In this document: in pieces, positions 14,892 through 14,908 of the stretch
Numbering within the stretch: the first letter of the stretch is position 1
How the letters are laid out: the number at the start of each line of letters is the position of its first letter
NCBI GenBank assembly: GCA_001825565.1
Contig: MHXM01000132.1
Span: 1 to 14,908 of the forward strand
Reading direction: 5' to 3'
Origin: Desulfuromonadaceae bacterium GWC2_58_13
GTDB taxonomy: Bacteria > Desulfobacterota > Desulfuromonadia > Desulfuromonadales > Trichloromonadaceae
DNA: 14,908 nucleotides
Notes under the pieces: generated by a model
Database searches by the model: none
The model's input: the letters and a program-made list of their open reading frames with translations, nothing else
What the model was told of the DNA's origin: nothing
Program-made: the position numbers and the translations under genes

Positions 14892-14908
14892 CCGTTCCGG
14901 TGCCCGAG

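Overview
The window is GC-rich and reads like an anaerobic, metal- or mineral-respiring bacterium of the Desulfuromonadia type (Geobacter, Pelobacter or Desulfuromonas relatives). This rests on a multiheme c-type cytochrome beside a giant secreted beta-propeller/fibronectin protein, plus the sequence style of FabI and HflX. The placement is inferred, not demonstrated. No tRNA, rRNA, CRISPR array, insertion sequence or phage gene was seen. No gap between genes exceeds about 200 bases.

Region 1 (2-8094, + strand) looks like a cell-surface or extracellular module. It opens with the C-terminal part of a multiheme cytochrome c, cut by the window edge. This is followed, with overlapping or nearly overlapping start options, by a protein of about 2,370 residues. 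That protein has a signal peptide, two blocks of SBBP-type beta-propeller repeats separated by one FN3 domain, and then twelve more FN3 domains. One FN3 domain is split by an inserted laminin-G-like domain. Six consecutive FN3 domains form an alternating two-type repeat with an unusual cysteine pattern.

Region 2 (8095-9800) holds convergent and divergent housekeeping genes: a manganese efflux pump (mntP, - strand) and enoyl-ACP reductase (fabI, + strand). They share a 201-base divergent intergenic region carrying an mntP promoter with an overlapping inverted repeat. A perfect 19-bp hairpin separates the giant gene from mntP, and a clear intrinsic terminator follows fabI.

Region 3 (9832-13972, + strand) is a probable hflX - mltD - U32-like operon. 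It encodes a long-form HflX ribosome-associated GTPase whose N-terminal extension carries a JAMM-like HxH...S..D signature, and an MltD-type lytic transglycosylase lipoprotein with three LysM domains. The third gene overlaps mltD by 17 bases; its protein resembles the peptidase-U32 relative UbiV, including the four-cysteine [4Fe-4S] pattern.

Region 4 (13973-14908) is a monocistronic unit with a good sigma-70-type promoter, a membrane-anchored TPR protein and a terminator hairpin.

The most interesting items are the split FN3 domain and cysteine-patterned FN3 dyads of the giant protein, the UbiV-like Fe-S candidate in a lineage expected to use menaquinone, and the JAMM-like N-terminus of HflX.
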